Source: Nostoc sp. FACHB-280 (GTDB taxonomy: Bacteria > Cyanobacteriota > Cyanobacteriia > Cyanobacteriales > Nostocaceae). Taken from it: a stretch of DNA of 64,000 nucleotides. The translations under genes were made by a program, and so were the position numbers. This document shows positions 39,009-50,100 of the stretch, piece by piece; within the stretch, counting starts at the first letter, position 1, and each line of letters begins with the position of its first letter. The notes below the pieces were generated by a model. The model worked only from the letters and a program-made list of their open reading frames with translations. It was not told the origin of the DNA and ran no database searches. The DNA lies in assembly GCF_014697615.1 (NCBI RefSeq), contig NZ_JACJSD010000008.1, positions 162,663 to 226,662 of the forward strand. The letters run 5' to 3'.

Positions 39009-39108
39009 AACTTATACTTTAAAAAATAAATCGCTCATAGAAAACAATGAGCGTAAATCACAAAGTTCAAAAATGTAAACAGTAATTGGCTTTACAAGAG
39101 AAGCAAAT

Positions 39109-42100
39109 ATGAGTTCGCTTTTATACTCTGTGTCCCACGCTGCGAATTATTACCCTGCGTCAGAATTATTTTTACGTCGTCGTCTCCAAATCGTCGAAGA
39201 ATTATGGGAGAACGTCTTGCGGCAGGAATGCGGCCAGAAAATGGTAGATTTGTTGGGGCAGTTGCGCGATTTGTGTTCGCCGGAAGGACAAGCCACCAAC
39301 GACCAAGCATCCTCCGCCGTCAAATTGATTGAACAACTGAATATTAATGAAGCCATTCGGGCAGCACGGGCTTTTGCGCTGTATTTTCAGCTAATTAACA
39401 TTATTGAGCAAGAATATGAGCAGAAGCAGCAACTCACCCGCTACTCAGAAGTAGATGAGCAAGTTACTACCAGTTCTGACACCATGTCAGAGAGTACCTA
39501 TTCTTCCAACCACACCGAAGATGATGCTTTTGCCAACAAAGGTATAGGTTCAGACTTGTTGGCTAAAAGTTGGGTAGGCAAAATGCACAATAAACAAAAA
39601 GGTACTTTTGCCACACTGTTTCCTTATTTGTATGACTTGAATGTCCCACCCCAACAAATTCAGCGTTTAATTTCCCAGTTAGATGTGCGCTTGGTGTTCA
39701 CCGCCCACCCCACAGAAATTGTGCGTCACACCATCCGCGATAAACAAAGACAAGTAGTCAATTTGCTGCAACAAATGGATGCAGTGGAAAATCGCGCGGG
39801 TGCATATCCTTGGGAGTCAGCCGAGTTACGCGAGAAGTTACTAGAAGAAATTCGCCTCTGGTGGCGGACAGATGAACTCCACCAATTTAAACCTACAGTC
39901 TTAGATGAAGTAGATTACGCCCTGCACTACTTCCAAGAAGTCTTATTTGATGGCATTCCCCAACTGCATAAACGCTTTAAGTATGCTTTGGGTAAAACCT
40001 TTGATTGGTTAGAACCGCCCCGGAAAAACTTTTGTTCCTTTGGTTCTTGGGTAGGTTCCGATAGAGATGGGAACCCCTCAGTTACGCCGGAAATTACTTG
40101 GAAAACAGCTTGCTATCAGCGCAAAATGGTGCTGGAACGCTATATTCATTCAGTCCAAAAGCTGATTGAATTATTGAGCATCTCCATGCACTGGAGTGAT
40201 GTTTTACCAGATTTGCTGGAATCGCTGGAATTAGATCAGTCGCAGTTAAGTGATATATATGATGCCCTGGCGTTGCGTTATCGCCAAGAACCTTATCGTT
40301 TGAAGTTGTCTTATGTTCTGAGACGGTTAGAAAATACCCGCGATCGCAATTTAGCATTATATAAACGAGAAACTCCCACCAACGAAGATGCACCAATGTA
40401 TCGTTCTGGGGCAGATTTCTTGGCAGAATTGCGACTAATTCAACGCAATTTGAGCGAAACCGGCTTAAGTTGTCGAGAATTAGATAATTTGATTTGTCAA
40501 GTCGAAATCTTTGACTTTAACTTGACCCAATTAGATATCCGTCAAGAATCAACCCGCCATTCGGATGCGCTAAATGAAATTTTGGAGTATCTGCAAGTCT
40601 TACCCCAAGCATACAACGACCTGACAGAAGAACAGCGCGTGGCTTGGTTAACTTCCGAATTGCAAACCCGTCGTCCCTTAATTCCGGCGGAATTGCCATT
40701 TTCCGAGAAAACCAACGATATCATTGAAACCTTCCGAATTTTGCGATCGCTGCAACAAGAGTTTGGTGTTAACATCTGCCAAACTTACATTATTAGTATG
40801 TGCCGTCAAGTCAGCGACGTACTAGAAGTTTTACTGTTGGCTAAAGAAGCAAGATTATTTGACCCAGCTATTGCCGTTGGCACAATTCAAGTTGTACCGT
40901 TATTTGAAACCGTAGAAGACTTACAACGTTCTCGCAGCATTATGCGCCAGTTGTTTGAACTTCCCTTGTATCGGGCTTTATTGGCTGGCGGCTACGAAAA
41001 TATTCAGCAAAGACTTTCTGACGCTGAAGCAAATCCCCATTCCACAATTACACCTGACTTACAAGAAGTCATGTTGGGATATTCCGACAGTAACAAAGAC
41101 TCTGGCTTCTTAAGTAGCAACTGGGAAATTCACAAAGCCCAAAAATCATTGCAGAAAATCGCCGAAGAATACGGTGTTGATTTAAGAATTTTCCACGGTC
41201 GCGGCGGTTCTGTGGGACGAGGTGGCGGCCCTGCTTACGAGGCGATTTTGGCACAGCCAGGTCACAGTATTAACGGGCGAATTAAAATTACCGAACAAGG
41301 GGAAGTCTTAGCTTCTAAATATTCCTTGGTGGACTTGGCGTTATACAACTTAGAAACCGTCACCACTGCGGTAATTCAAGCCAGTTTGCTGCGGACAGGG
41401 TTTGATGATATCGAACCTTGGAATGAAATTATGGAAGAATTAGCAGCGCGATCGCGGCAACATTATCGTGCTTTAATCTACGAACAACCAGATTTCATTG
41501 ACTTTTTCAACCAAGTCACCCCTATTGAAGAAATTAGCCAACTGCAAATTAGTTCTCGTCCCGCACGTCGTCCTTCAGGAAAGAAAGATTTAAGCAGTTT
41601 ACGCGCCATTCCTTGGGTATTTAGCTGGACACAAACTAGAGTTTTACTACCTTCTTGGTACGGTGTCGGAACAGCTTTGCAAGAATTTTTGAATGAAGAA
41701 CCAGAAGAACACCTGAAATTACTCCGCTACTTTTATATGAAGTGGCCGTTCTTCAAAATGGTGATTTCCAAAGCAGAAATGACACTGGCGAAAGTCGATA
41801 TCCAAATGGCGCGACACTACGTCCAAGAATTATCCAACCCAGAAGATAAAGAACGCTTCGAGAAAGTCTTTGAGCAAATCGCCAGTGAATACTATCTCAC
41901 AAAAGATTTCGTCCTGAAAATCACTGGTCACACTCGACTGTTAGATGGTGATCCTGTATTGCAGCGTTCAGTACAATTACGCAACGGCACAATTGTACCC
42001 CTCGGTTTCATTCAGGTTTCATTACTCAAGCGCCTGCGCCAAGCCAAAAATACTACAGCTACCTCTGGTGTAATTCACTCCCGTTACAGCAAAGGCGAAT

Positions 42101-42162
42101 TACTCCGGGGCGCACTGTTAACTATTAATGGGATTGCTGCGGGAATGCGAAATACAGGCTGA
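39109..42162 (+). CDS. ppc: Phosphoenolpyruvate carboxylase
   Basis: This 1017-residue enzyme carboxylates PEP with bicarbonate to oxaloacetate, the main anaplerotic reaction feeding nitrogen assimilation. Catalytic motifs are intact: [13 protein letters not shown] with His200, [46 protein letters not shown] and the C-terminal [15 protein letters not shown]. The N-terminal third contains an acidic, serine/threonine-rich insertion (about 120-150, [18 protein letters not shown]), a feature of the cyanobacterial enzymes. AAGAGAAG about six bases before the ATG is a fair ribosome-binding site. It is cytoplasmic and full length. Confidence 0.97.
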   Translation: MSSLLYSVSHAANYYPASELFLRRRLQIVEELWENVLRQECGQKMVDLLGQLRDLCSPEGQATNDQASSAVKLIEQLNINEAIRAARAFALYFQLINIIEQEYEQKQQLTRYSEVDEQVTTSSDTMSESTYSSNHTEDDAFANKGIGSDLLAKSWVGKMHNKQKGTFATLFPYLYDLNVPPQQIQRLISQLDVRLVFTAHPTEIVRHTIRDKQRQVVNLLQQMDAVENRAGAYPWESAELREKLLEEIRLWWRTDELHQFKPTVLDEVDYALHYFQEVLFDGIPQLHKRFKYALGKTFDWLEPPRKNFCSFGSWVGSDRDGNPSVTPEITWKTACYQRKMVLERYIHSVQKLIELLSISMHWSDVLPDLLESLELDQSQLSDIYDALALRYRQEPYRLKLSYVLRRLENTRDRNLALYKRETPTNEDAPMYRSGADFLAELRLIQRNLSETGLSCRELDNLICQVEIFDFNLTQLDIRQESTRHSDALNEILEYLQVLPQAYNDLTEEQRVAWLTSELQTRRPLIPAELPFSEKTNDIIETFRILRSLQQEFGVNICQTYIISMCRQVSDVLEVLLLAKEARLFDPAIAVGTIQVVPLFETVEDLQRSRSIMRQLFELPLYRALLAGGYENIQQRLSDAEANPHSTITPDLQEVMLGYSDSNKDSGFLSSNWEIHKAQKSLQKIAEEYGVDLRIFHGRGGSVGRGGGPAYEAILAQPGHSINGRIKITEQGEVLASKYSLVDLALYNLETVTTAVIQASLLRTGFDDIEPWNEIMEELAARSRQHYRALIYEQPDFIDFFNQVTPIEEISQLQISSRPARRPSGKKDLSSLRAIPWVFSWTQTRVLLPSWYGVGTALQEFLNEEPEEHLKLLRYFYMKWPFFKMVISKAEMTLAKVDIQMARHYVQELSNPEDKERFEKVFEQIASEYYLTKDFVLKITGHTRLLDGDPVLQRSVQLRNGTIVPLGFIQVSLLKRLRQAKNTTATSGVIHSRYSKGELLRGALLTINGIAAGMRNTG

Positions 42163-42259
42163 TTTGGTTTGGTGAGTCCTTTGTCAATGGTCATTCGTTC
42201 TCTAGTGACCATTGACTAGGGAAAGGGGACAAGGTAGACAAGGTAGAAGACTTCAGACT

Positions 42260-42631
42260 TCAATTGCGCGATCGCAAGTTATGCAAATTTCTCCAGGAAT
42301 TAGTACTAGTATCAAAACAATGCCAAGTACCGTCCTTGGTATCCTGATAACAAAACAAAGTGCGATCGCCACTGTATAAATTATCGGTTAAATAGTATAC
42401 TAGCCCCCGGAATGGATATGTTTTGCGACTTAAACGTTTAGCTACAGCTTGATTGGGGCATTCCACAATAAATACTGGTTTTTTGTTCAAGTGAGCTAAA
42501 GAGAATATACACATACGCAAAATCGCTCTCAGCCAACTTTCGGAATTATCAAAATAATCATCAATAATCCTGTTAGTTAGTGCTTTTTCGAGAGTGCGAT
42601 CGTTGTTTTGAGAGATGTGAGCCTCAGACAT
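42260..42631 (-). CDS. Conserved hypothetical protein
   Basis: This is a 123-residue soluble protein with no family name known to me. The N-terminal half is helical (RTLEKALTNRIIDDYFDNSESWLRAILRM), followed by PVFIVECPNQAVAKRLSRK. The C-terminal half is rich in aromatic and charged residues (VYYLTDNLYSGDRTLFCYQDTKDGTWHCF). It has no signal peptide or membrane helix. Several HIP1 octamers lie within the coding sequence, as is usual for resident genes here. It is convergent with ppc. Confidence 0.7.
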   Translation of the reverse strand: MSEAHISQNNDRTLEKALTNRIIDDYFDNSESWLRAILRMCIFSLAHLNKKPVFIVECPNQAVAKRLSRKTYPFRGLVYYLTDNLYSGDRTLFCYQDTKDGTWHCFDTSTNSWRNLHNLRSRN

Positions 42632-42800
42632 AGCCTCACCTATTCCTATACCAATGGTTCGAGGTTAATCCAAAATTTCCCAAAATGCCAAGGGTCGATC
42701 TGGACTTGCTCAGTTTGGGGAGTGTGGGGAGTGTGGACAGATAATCTTTGTGCATCAGTCCTGGTAAAATCTACCCAGAGCAAAGAAAGAGCAAATAGCC

Positions 42801-43106
42801 ATGACTGCTGAAACTAATCAAGTAAATTCCACAACCAAGGGTGCAGATGCGATTGATGAAGCGATCGCTAAAGGGATAGATTTTGATGGAAGTCCCATTC
42901 CTAGTGCCAAGCTAGACCTTTATAACCAAGTCATGGCCTTAGAAGCAAATAGACAGCGTAGTGGCGTTTCTAATACCATGCGATCGCGGATTGTGAGAAT
43001 TGGTGCAAAACATATCCCCCAACCAGAACTTGACCAAAAACTCATTGATGCTGGTTTTGCGCCCTTGAAGGAAAAAGAAATCGCTTTTTTCTATGGCGGT
43101 AAGTAA
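42801..43106 (+). CDS. Small conserved hypothetical protein
   Basis: This 101-residue soluble protein begins MTAETNQVNSTTKGADAID and has a conserved-looking segment GIDFDGSPIPSAKLDLYNQVMALE followed by RSRIVRIGAKHIPQPELDQKLIDAGF. GAGC and AAAGAAAGAGC precede the ATG as a weak ribosome-binding site. I know similar short proteins in cyanobacteria without an assigned function. It is a single gene divergent from the hypothetical gene at 42260, with repeat-rich DNA after it. Confidence 0.7.
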   Translation: MTAETNQVNSTTKGADAIDEAIAKGIDFDGSPIPSAKLDLYNQVMALEANRQRSGVSNTMRSRIVRIGAKHIPQPELDQKLIDAGFAPLKEKEIAFFYGGK

Positions 43107-43437
43107 TTAATTCAGGACTTACACACAAAGTTTGTCTGTTAAGAATGGGTGTAGGGATGGGTAAGGCGCACCAATCATTGTCTGTTGAGGCTGGGTATAG
43201 GGGTGTATGGGTTGGGTTTACAAAGATTGTCTGTTGAGGCTGGGTATATGAGTGTATGGGTTTTGCTCACCTAAACCCACTGGTTACTGAGCTAAACCCA
43301 TCGGTTACTGAGCGCAGCCGTTCGCGGAGCGTCTCGCAGAGAAGTACACCCTCACACCCTTCTCCAACACCCTCACACCCTCACACCCTTACAACCTTCT
43401 CAAACACCCTCTCTCAAACCCTTGATTTGTCCTCATC
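43107..43437. other. Repeat-rich intergenic region
   Basis: It contains a partial copy of the GGACTTACGC-ended element (43115), three repeats of GTTTGTCTGTTGAGGCTGGGTATA type (about 43130-43250), a palindrome-like GCAGCCGTTCGCGGAGCGTCTCGC (43313-43336) and a run of ACCCTCACACCC units leading up to the oxidase start. A 61-codon frame at 43256-43441 is made of this repeat. Confidence 0.55.
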
Positions 43438-44538
43438 ATGACAGATGTCTCTTTACCCATTAACCTCTGGGAATATGAACAGTTAGCCAAACAGCATCTC
43501 TCGCAGATGGCTTTTGATTATTACAGCAGTGGCGCTTGGGATGAAATTACATTACGAGATAACCGCGCTGCTTTTGAACGGATAAAATTGCGTCCGCGGA
43601 TGTTGGTAGATGTGAGCGATCGCAATTTAAGCACCTCTATTTTAGGACAGCCTTTGCAACTACCCTTATTAATTGCACCGATGGCGTTTCAGTGTCTAGC
43701 CCATCCCCAGGGAGAACTAGCCACAACCTTAGCCGCAGCCACCGCAGGTGTAGGTATGGTGTTGAGTACAATGGCTACCAAAAGCTTAGAAGAAGTTGCG
43801 GCGGTGGGTTACAAACATAATGCTTTGCAATGGTTCCAACTGTATATCCACAAAGACCGAGGCTTAACGCGGAATTTAGTAGAAAGAGCTTATGCCGCAG
43901 GTTATCAAGCCCTTTGTCTAACAGTTGATGCGCCAATTTTGGGGCGACGAGAGCGAGATGTGCGGAACACCTTTAGCTTACCTCCTGGATTACAATTGGC
44001 GAATATTACCAATATTTCAGGGTTGAATATTCCCCAAGAATCAGCAGAATCTGGCTTATTTACCTATTTTGCCCAGCAATTAAACCCGGCTGTAACTTGG
44101 CGTGACTTGGAATGGTTGCAGTCCTTATCGCCACTACCTTTGGTACTCAAAGGTATTTTACGCGCTGATGATGCGGTGCGAGCAGTTGAGCATGGAGCCA
44201 AAGCAATTGTAGTTTCTAATCATGGTGGCAGACAACTCGATGGTGCGATCGCCTCTTTAGATGCACTGGCTGAAATAGTTGCTGCTGTGGATAATCAAGC
44301 TGAAGTGCTAGTAGATGGCGGGATTCGTCGTGGTACAGACATCCTCAAAGCCTTGGCTTTAGGCGCAAAAGCTGTGCTAATCGGTCGCCCCGTACTCTGG
44401 GGATTAGCTGTTGCAGGACAAGTTGGCGTATCCCATATCATTTCCCTACTACAAGATGAACTAAGTGTAGCAATGGCTTTGAGTGGCTGCACATCAATAC
44501 AAGATATTGACCCTAGTTTAGTGACTTTCAAACACTAA
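43438..44538 (+). CDS. FMN-dependent 2-hydroxy-acid (lactate/glycolate) oxidase
   Basis: This 366-residue TIM-barrel flavoprotein of the lactate/glycolate oxidase family oxidises an L-2-hydroxy acid to the keto acid. Typical blocks are MAFDYYSSGAWDE, LLIAPMAFQCLAHPQGE, QWFQLYIHKDRG, LTVDAPILGRRERDVRN and PLVLKGIL with the FMN-binding Lys. The active-site His-Arg is in VVSNHGGRQLDGA, then VLVDGGIRRGTDILKALALGA. The closest remembered relative is the Nostoc enzyme that prefers L-lactate, which may scavenge O2 in N2-fixing cells; that preference is not proven here. tRNA-Leu follows it. Confidence 0.92.
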   Translation: MTDVSLPINLWEYEQLAKQHLSQMAFDYYSSGAWDEITLRDNRAAFERIKLRPRMLVDVSDRNLSTSILGQPLQLPLLIAPMAFQCLAHPQGELATTLAAATAGVGMVLSTMATKSLEEVAAVGYKHNALQWFQLYIHKDRGLTRNLVERAYAAGYQALCLTVDAPILGRRERDVRNTFSLPPGLQLANITNISGLNIPQESAESGLFTYFAQQLNPAVTWRDLEWLQSLSPLPLVLKGILRADDAVRAVEHGAKAIVVSNHGGRQLDGAIASLDALAEIVAAVDNQAEVLVDGGIRRGTDILKALALGAKAVLIGRPVLWGLAVAGQVGVSHIISLLQDELSVAMALSGCTSIQDIDPSLVTFKH

Positions 44539-44551
44539 CCAGAAAAATTAC

Positions 44552-44581
44552 TTGCAGAGAAGTGAATAGATATGCTATATT
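44552..44581 (+). promoter_or_regulatory. Predicted promoter of tRNA-Leu
   Basis: TTGCAG (44552-44557) and TATATT (44576-44581) are separated by 18 bases, a good sigma70-type arrangement. The tRNA begins 18 bases after the -10 box. Confidence 0.55.
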
Positions 44582-44598
44582 AGGAAAGTTGCACCCAA

Positions 44599-44682
44599 GG
44601 GCGGGTGGCGAAACTGGTAGACGCACCACACTCAAAATGTGGCGACCTTGCGGTCATAGGAGTTCGATTCTCCTCCTGCCCA
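44599..44682 (+). tRNA. trnL-CAA: tRNA-Leu, anticodon CAA
   Basis: This 84-nt class II tRNA has acceptor arms GGGCGGG (44599-44605) and CCTGCCC (44675-44681) that pair with one G-U, and a discriminator A. The anticodon stem CCACA/TGTGG encloses loop CTCAAAA with anticodon CAA at 44633-44635, reading UUG. A long variable arm (GCGACCTTGCGGTC) and T-arm GGAGTTCGATTCTCC complete the fold. CCA is not encoded, as is common in cyanobacteria. Confidence 0.97.
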
Positions 44683-44759
44683 TTTTAAAGTATGTATCAT
44701 ATCTGAAATTAATATGTGTGTTGACACATTAATTAATTGTCATTGGTAACAGAATTATC

Positions 44760-45743
44760 CTACTTCAGTCTTTTTGTACTAGCTAAATTTTTTTCAAGAA
44801 AACTTGTGGTGGTGTATGCTGCAATTAAGGTTTGTTCAAAAACTTTAGCTAGAGCCGTTTGAAATCTTTGGCGATGCTTGAGTTTAAAAAATGGTCTGAC
44901 TATTTCTAAATCTTTACTGTTATCTTCTGCGTGAGGGAAAATTTTAATTGCGCGTAAAGTGCCTAATTGAATTTCTTTTTTTACCATCAACTCAGAAATT
45001 CCAGTTGCACCTACACCACTTTCAACAGCAGCTTTGGCCATTTCGCCACTATTAAAAACTAAAATCACATTCAGTTCATGCAGATTAATACCCCAATTTT
45101 TCAAGGCTTCTTCAAATCTTTGCTGAGTACCAGAACCTGGTTCTCGCATTACCCAAGCTGTTTGAGTTAGTTCTGCAACGGTGATTTCTTGGCGCTCAAA
45201 CCAAGGGTGAGTTTCACCCACAACGATTTGTAAGCGATCGCTCCCGATAATTTCTTGTTCTAAAGTATTCTGTAAGGCTGGTTTAACATCTCCTTCGACT
45301 AAGCCTATGTCAAACTGTCCCATTGCTGTTCCTTCACAGATTGTTTCAGCATTTGCCAAACAACAATCAACCGTAATCTGCGGATACTTACTTTTAAATT
45401 CACTAATTTTCCTGGGTAGCCAATAGTTACCAATGGTTAAACTAGAACCTAATTTTAATTCACCCCTTTGCAGGTTATTTAATTCTCGCAATCCCCTTTC
45501 TGTTAATGTCACTTGGTCAAGAATTTTCTGGGCTTCTACTTGTAATAATTTACCAGCCTCGGCAATTTCAATGTGACGACCAATGCGATGAAAGAGTTTG
45601 ACTCCGTATTCTTGCTCTAAATTATGAATTGCCGCACTAACAGCTGGCTGGGTAATATAAAGCTCCTCTGCTGCACGGGTAAAGTGTAGATGTTCTGCTA
45701 CAGCGAGAAATATTCTAAGCTGCTCCAGCGTCATCCCGGCCAT
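44760..45743 (-). CDS. LysR family transcriptional regulator
   Basis: This 327-residue regulator starts with ATG at 45743 (MAGMTLEQLRIFLAVAEH); the two upstream codons would need a TTG start. The N-terminal winged helix-turn-helix is HFTRAAEELYITQPAVSAAIHNLEQEYG, followed by the linker helix and a periplasmic-binding-like effector domain (GELKLGSSLTIGNYWLPRKI, VESGVGATGISELMVKKEI). LysR proteins usually control the divergent neighbour and themselves. Here that neighbour is the DUF202 gene at 46200 across about 450 AT-rich bases. The effector and target are not known. Confidence 0.92.
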   Translation of the reverse strand: MAGMTLEQLRIFLAVAEHLHFTRAAEELYITQPAVSAAIHNLEQEYGVKLFHRIGRHIEIAEAGKLLQVEAQKILDQVTLTERGLRELNNLQRGELKLGSSLTIGNYWLPRKISEFKSKYPQITVDCCLANAETICEGTAMGQFDIGLVEGDVKPALQNTLEQEIIGSDRLQIVVGETHPWFERQEITVAELTQTAWVMREPGSGTQQRFEEALKNWGINLHELNVILVFNSGEMAKAAVESGVGATGISELMVKKEIQLGTLRAIKIFPHAEDNSKDLEIVRPFFKLKHRQRFQTALAKVFEQTLIAAYTTTSFLEKNLASTKRLK

Positions 45744-46199
45744 ACTCAATTATTCCTAAAAAACCTGATGTCAAAATTTAATCACTTATATTTATAATTT
45801 TGACAAATAAAAACATTTGATTCTATTGATTAAATTACATACAGTAAAGAATAAGACTAATAAATACACCCATAAAGAATGTGCCTACTCAAACATAAAA
45901 AGTACGATTGAGAGATTTCTATTCTATTAATGAATAATCGAAACTATCAAATAGGCAAAATGCTGCTTAGTTGTCAATAAAATCTGAAATTAAGACTAAT
46001 TGGGAGAATTAATAGTGTTATTGAGACTTGTGTTATTACTATCTCTGCATTAAAATAAATTTTGGCAAAAATGTACCAGCAAATTAAATATATTTTTCAA
46101 GTGCGATCGCTGCACAAATGGCCAATTATCTGGAAAGAAATTTACTATCACTTTGGGATTTTTTGGAGAGGAGCCTCTTGGGGTTTAAGGGTGTTATTA
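45744..46199. promoter_or_regulatory. Divergent promoter region between lysR and the DUF202 gene
   Basis: This AT-rich stretch between divergent starts is where a LysR protein would be expected to bind. T-N11-A type partial dyads are present but I cannot single one out. The open frame of the DUF202 gene extends upstream to 46071 (ATG), so part of this segment might be coding if the longer start is used. Confidence 0.35.
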
Positions 46200-46628
46200 A
46201 TGCAATTAGAGTCTAAACCTACAACAGACAAGCAAGAAACGAAGAAACTAGGCAGGCTAAATCCATCACGCATCAGGGATCATTTAGCCAACGAACGCAC
46301 TTACCTAGCTTGGATGCGAACAGCGATCGCACTTTTGGGTTTTGGAGTCGTTATCGTTCGTTTGCGAGCCTTTCAAGTCCCGCTAGTACCCACACCCGGT
46401 AATGGCTGGAAATTGGGTTTAGTCTTTTCGCTAGTTGGGTTAATTACAGTCTGGCTGTCAACCGCACATTATTTTGCTGTGCGGCGTGATATTGAAGATG
46501 ATAATTATGAGCCTACAGACCGCTGGGTGATTTTATTTAGTTTGGCAATTATGATTCTCGGCTCTGGAGTCATATATTATGTGTTTACTACTCCACTGAG
46601 TCCTTTGAGTCCAGTGATTCCAGATTAA
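46200..46628 (+). CDS. DUF202 (YidH-type) inner membrane protein
   Basis: This 142-residue membrane protein has the DUF202 signature RDHLANERTYLAWMRTAIALLGFGVVIVRL and three transmembrane helices (LLGFGVVIV, LGLVFSLVGLITVWL, WVILFSLAIMILGSGVIYYV). The start at 46200 (MQLESKPTTDKQETKK) is chosen because it gives the usual family length. A longer start at 46071 adds 43 residues that are aromatic-rich and unlike the family, and neither has a strong ribosome-binding site. Function is unknown in the family. It is divergent from the LysR gene, which may regulate it. Confidence 0.8.
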   Translation: MQLESKPTTDKQETKKLGRLNPSRIRDHLANERTYLAWMRTAIALLGFGVVIVRLRAFQVPLVPTPGNGWKLGLVFSLVGLITVWLSTAHYFAVRRDIEDDNYEPTDRWVILFSLAIMILGSGVIYYVFTTPLSPLSPVIPD

Positions 46629-47199
46629 TAGGACGAGTCTGGAGACGGAAAATCAATGCTTTGGCAAGGGTGTAGGGGTGTATGTATCTAAAACCCTTAC
46701 ACCCACTTTTAAGTAGTAGGACTAAATTAAACCTAACTTAAAATTACCGGGTTTCGACACTTCGACAAGCTCAGTGCATCGCTGCGCTCAACCCTCTTAT
46801 TCTAAAGGATAGAGCATTGAGCGTTCGCGTAGCGTCTCCCTTGGGGAGAAGTCGAAATGCGTCTTCTAAATAATTGTGTCTACCTACTTAACAGACAATC
46901 TTTGTGCGTAACATCATATCGGAGTAATCAGTAGTGATTTCGACAATCTGTGCAGAAACGTTAAAACTCTCTCCCCTACTCCTCTACCTCCTCTGCTCCC
47001 TCTGCGGTCTGTATGATAAGTCTTAAATGAAGATGATTATCGACTTCACTGTTCTTAACATTGTTTAGTTTTTTGTTTATACCCATACATAAATGTTAGT
47101 GAATATCTAGCTGATGGGAATACTAGCGGAGTGCAGAGTTTGTCTGCACAGCTAGTTGAGCAATAATAGAAACTAACTTGTGGCATGAGGTATGTATAG
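46629..47199. other. Intergenic region with the long MITE-like copy
   Basis: The main content is the 181-bp repeat at 46710-46890. It is followed by CTCCTCTACCTCCTCTGCTC-type low complexity (46980-47005). The last 150 bases are AT-rich and should carry the promoter of the large kinase gene at 47200. No small gene is supported. Confidence 0.5.
46710..46890. repeat. 181-bp MITE-like repeat (long copy, inverted relative to 19037-19144)
   Basis: The outer parts match the reverse complement of 19037-19144 almost base for base (AAGTAGTAGGACTAAATT ... GTGTCTACCTACTTA). Between GGGTTTCGAC and CCCTTGGGGAGAAG it carries about 73 additional bases with CTTCGACAAGCTCAGTG and GAGCGTTCGCGTAGCGTCTC, two motifs known from other repeats in this window. 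Confidence 0.85.
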
Positions 47200-50100
47200 A
47201 TGACAACAGTCAATGCTAACCCCATCATTCCCGGATATGAACTTAGCTCACAACTGTATTCTGGCTCCAGAACCATTGTATATCGAGCTATCCGGGAATC
47301 AGATCAACTTCCAGTTGTCATCAAATTGCTGACCTCACAATATCCGAGTTTTGGCGAACTACTGCAACTTCGTAATCAATACACCATTAGCAAAAATCTC
47401 AACATTGCTGGCACTATTCAGCTATTATCGTTAGAAAATTATAACAATGGTTATATTCTCGTGATGGAAGATACCGGGGGAGTGTCATTACGGGACTATA
47501 TTCAACGCAATACCCTCTCTTTAGCAGAATTTTTGAGGATTGGGATTCAATTAAGTACCAGTCTCTATGAATTACATCAAAATCGCGTGATTCATAAAGA
47601 TATTAAACCAGCAAATATTTTAATTCATCCCCAAACCAAACAAGTTCAATTAATTGATTTTAGTATTGCTTCATTACTACCAAAAGAAACTCAAGAAATT
47701 AAAAATCCTAATATTTTAGAAGGAACTTTAGCTTATATTTCTCCTGAACAAACAGGGAGAATGAACCGAGGCATAGATTACCGCAGTGATTTTTATTCTT
47801 TGGGTGTGACATTTTATGAATTATTAACCGGAGACTTGCCATTTAATAGCGATGATCCAATGGAGTTGGTGCATTGTCATTTAGCGAAAATGCCAACAGC
47901 AATAGGGAATAGGGAACAGGGAACAGGGAACAGTAAAGAAATTCCACAAGTGCTTTCAGATATTGTGCTGAAATTAATGGCGAAAAATGCCGAGGATAGA
48001 TATCAAAGTGCGTTGGGATTACAGTATGATTTAGAACTTTGTTTAACACAACTTCAAGAGACAGGCGAAATTAGAGATTTTAAAATTGGTGAGCGGGATG
48101 TGTGCGATCGCTTCCTCATCCCCGAAAAATTATATGGTAGAGAAGCAGAAGTTCATAGCTTATTAGAAGCATTTGAACGTGTTGCTAGTGGTACATCAGA
48201 AATGATGTTGGTGGCGGGATTTTCTGGAATTGGTAAAACGGCTGTAATTAACGAAGTTCATAAGCCGATTACCCGTCAAAAAGGTTATTTTATCAAAGGT
48301 AAATTTGACCAATTTAATCGTAATATCCCTTTCAGTGCCTTTGTCCAAGCCTTGCGTGATTTGATAGGGCAATTATTAGCAGAATCAGATGCAAAATTGG
48401 CACATTGGCGGAGTCAAATTTTAGAAGTTGTTGGAGAAAATGGACAAGTTTTAATTGAGGTAATTCCTGAATTAGAGCGTGTGCTTGGTCAGCAACCACC
48501 TGCGCCAGAATTATCAGCAACTGCGGCACAAAATCGCTTTAATTTGCTCTTTCAAAACTTTATTGCTATTTTCACAAAATCAGAGCATCCTTTGGTGATG
48601 TTTTTAGATGATTTACAGTGGGCAGATTTGGCTTCTTTGCAGTTAATTAAACTGTTGATGGAAAATCAAAATTTTCTGCTGTTGTTGGGAGCCTATCGAG
48701 ACAATGAAGTATCATCTGCACATCCATTAATATTGACCGTGGAGGAGATAAAGCAGTCTGGGAAGACGGTGAATACCATCACTTTAACTTCTCTGGCTTG
48801 GGTAGATATGAATCAGTTGGTAGCCGATACATTGCATTGTACCACTGAGCGATACTCCCAAGGAGTCGCTTCGCGAACGCAACCCCTCACCGAATTAATT
48901 GAGCGTAAAACTAAAGGTAATCCTTTTTTTATTACGCAGTTTCTCAAAGCATTATATGAAGATGGGCTGATTAAATTTAATTACCAACAAGGTGATTGGG
49001 AATGTGATTTGGCGGCAGTAAATACATTAGCTGTAACTGCGGATGTAGTGGAGTTTATGGCTAGTCAATTGCAGAAGTTACCAGAAACAACACAAAATGT
49101 TTTAAAGTTGGCTGCTTGTATTGGTAATTCCTTTGATTTAAATACTTTGGCAATTGTTTCTGAGCAGTCATTAACTGATACGGCTACAGCATTATGGAAA
49201 GCATTACAAGAGGGCTTGATTTTACCTCAAAGTGAAATCTATAAATTTTATTTGCACCAGACTCAAACTAATGGTAATCAGGGGCAGATTCAGAATGTTA
49301 CTTATCGATTTTTACACGATCGCGTTCAACAAGCGGCTTACTGTTTAATTACCCAAGACCAAAAAGCAGCAACTCACTACCACATTGGGCAACTATTACT
49401 CCAGCATACTTCCCCAACAGAACAAGAGGAAAAAATTTTTGATTTAGTCAATCAATTCAAATTAGGAATTGATTTAGTCACTAGTCCTCAAGAACAGCAA
49501 GATTTAGCTGAATTGAATTTAATCGCCGGACGTAGAGCGAAAATTTCCACAGCTTACGCCGCATCTGTTGATTATTATGCAGTTGCCAGAAAATTATTAG
49601 CCAATCATCATTGGCAAGTATCCTATGATTTAATGCTGACAATCTACACAGAAGCGACAGAAGCAGCTTATCTAAATACAGATTTTGGGCAGATGGAGGA
49701 GCTATCTGCAATAGTGTTAAACCAGGCGAAAAATATTTGGGATACTATACCCATTTATGAAATTAAAATTCAAGCTTGTATTGCCCAAAATCAACTGCGC
49801 TTGGGCTTAGATACAGCGTTGGCAGTTTTGCATCAGTTAGGGATAGATTTACCTCATCAACCTACATATCAAGATGTTAATCAAGCACTAGAAAGAACAC
49901 ATTTAATCTTGGCTAATCAAACCACCGCAGAGATAATTGATTTGCCAGTAATGACAGATATTCGCGCCCAAGCTGCAATGCGAATTTTAGCAACTATGTT
50001 TGGGGCTGCATATAACGGCTGTCCAGAAATGTTACCCCTGACAATTTCTGAACAAGTTAATTTATCAATTAAATATGGTAATACAGCTTTATCAGCCTTT

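Noticed and set aside
43256..43441. 61-codon frame ahead of the oxidase gene
   Set aside because: It is made of ACCCTCACACCC and TTACTGAGC repeats and merely overlaps the oxidase start codon.
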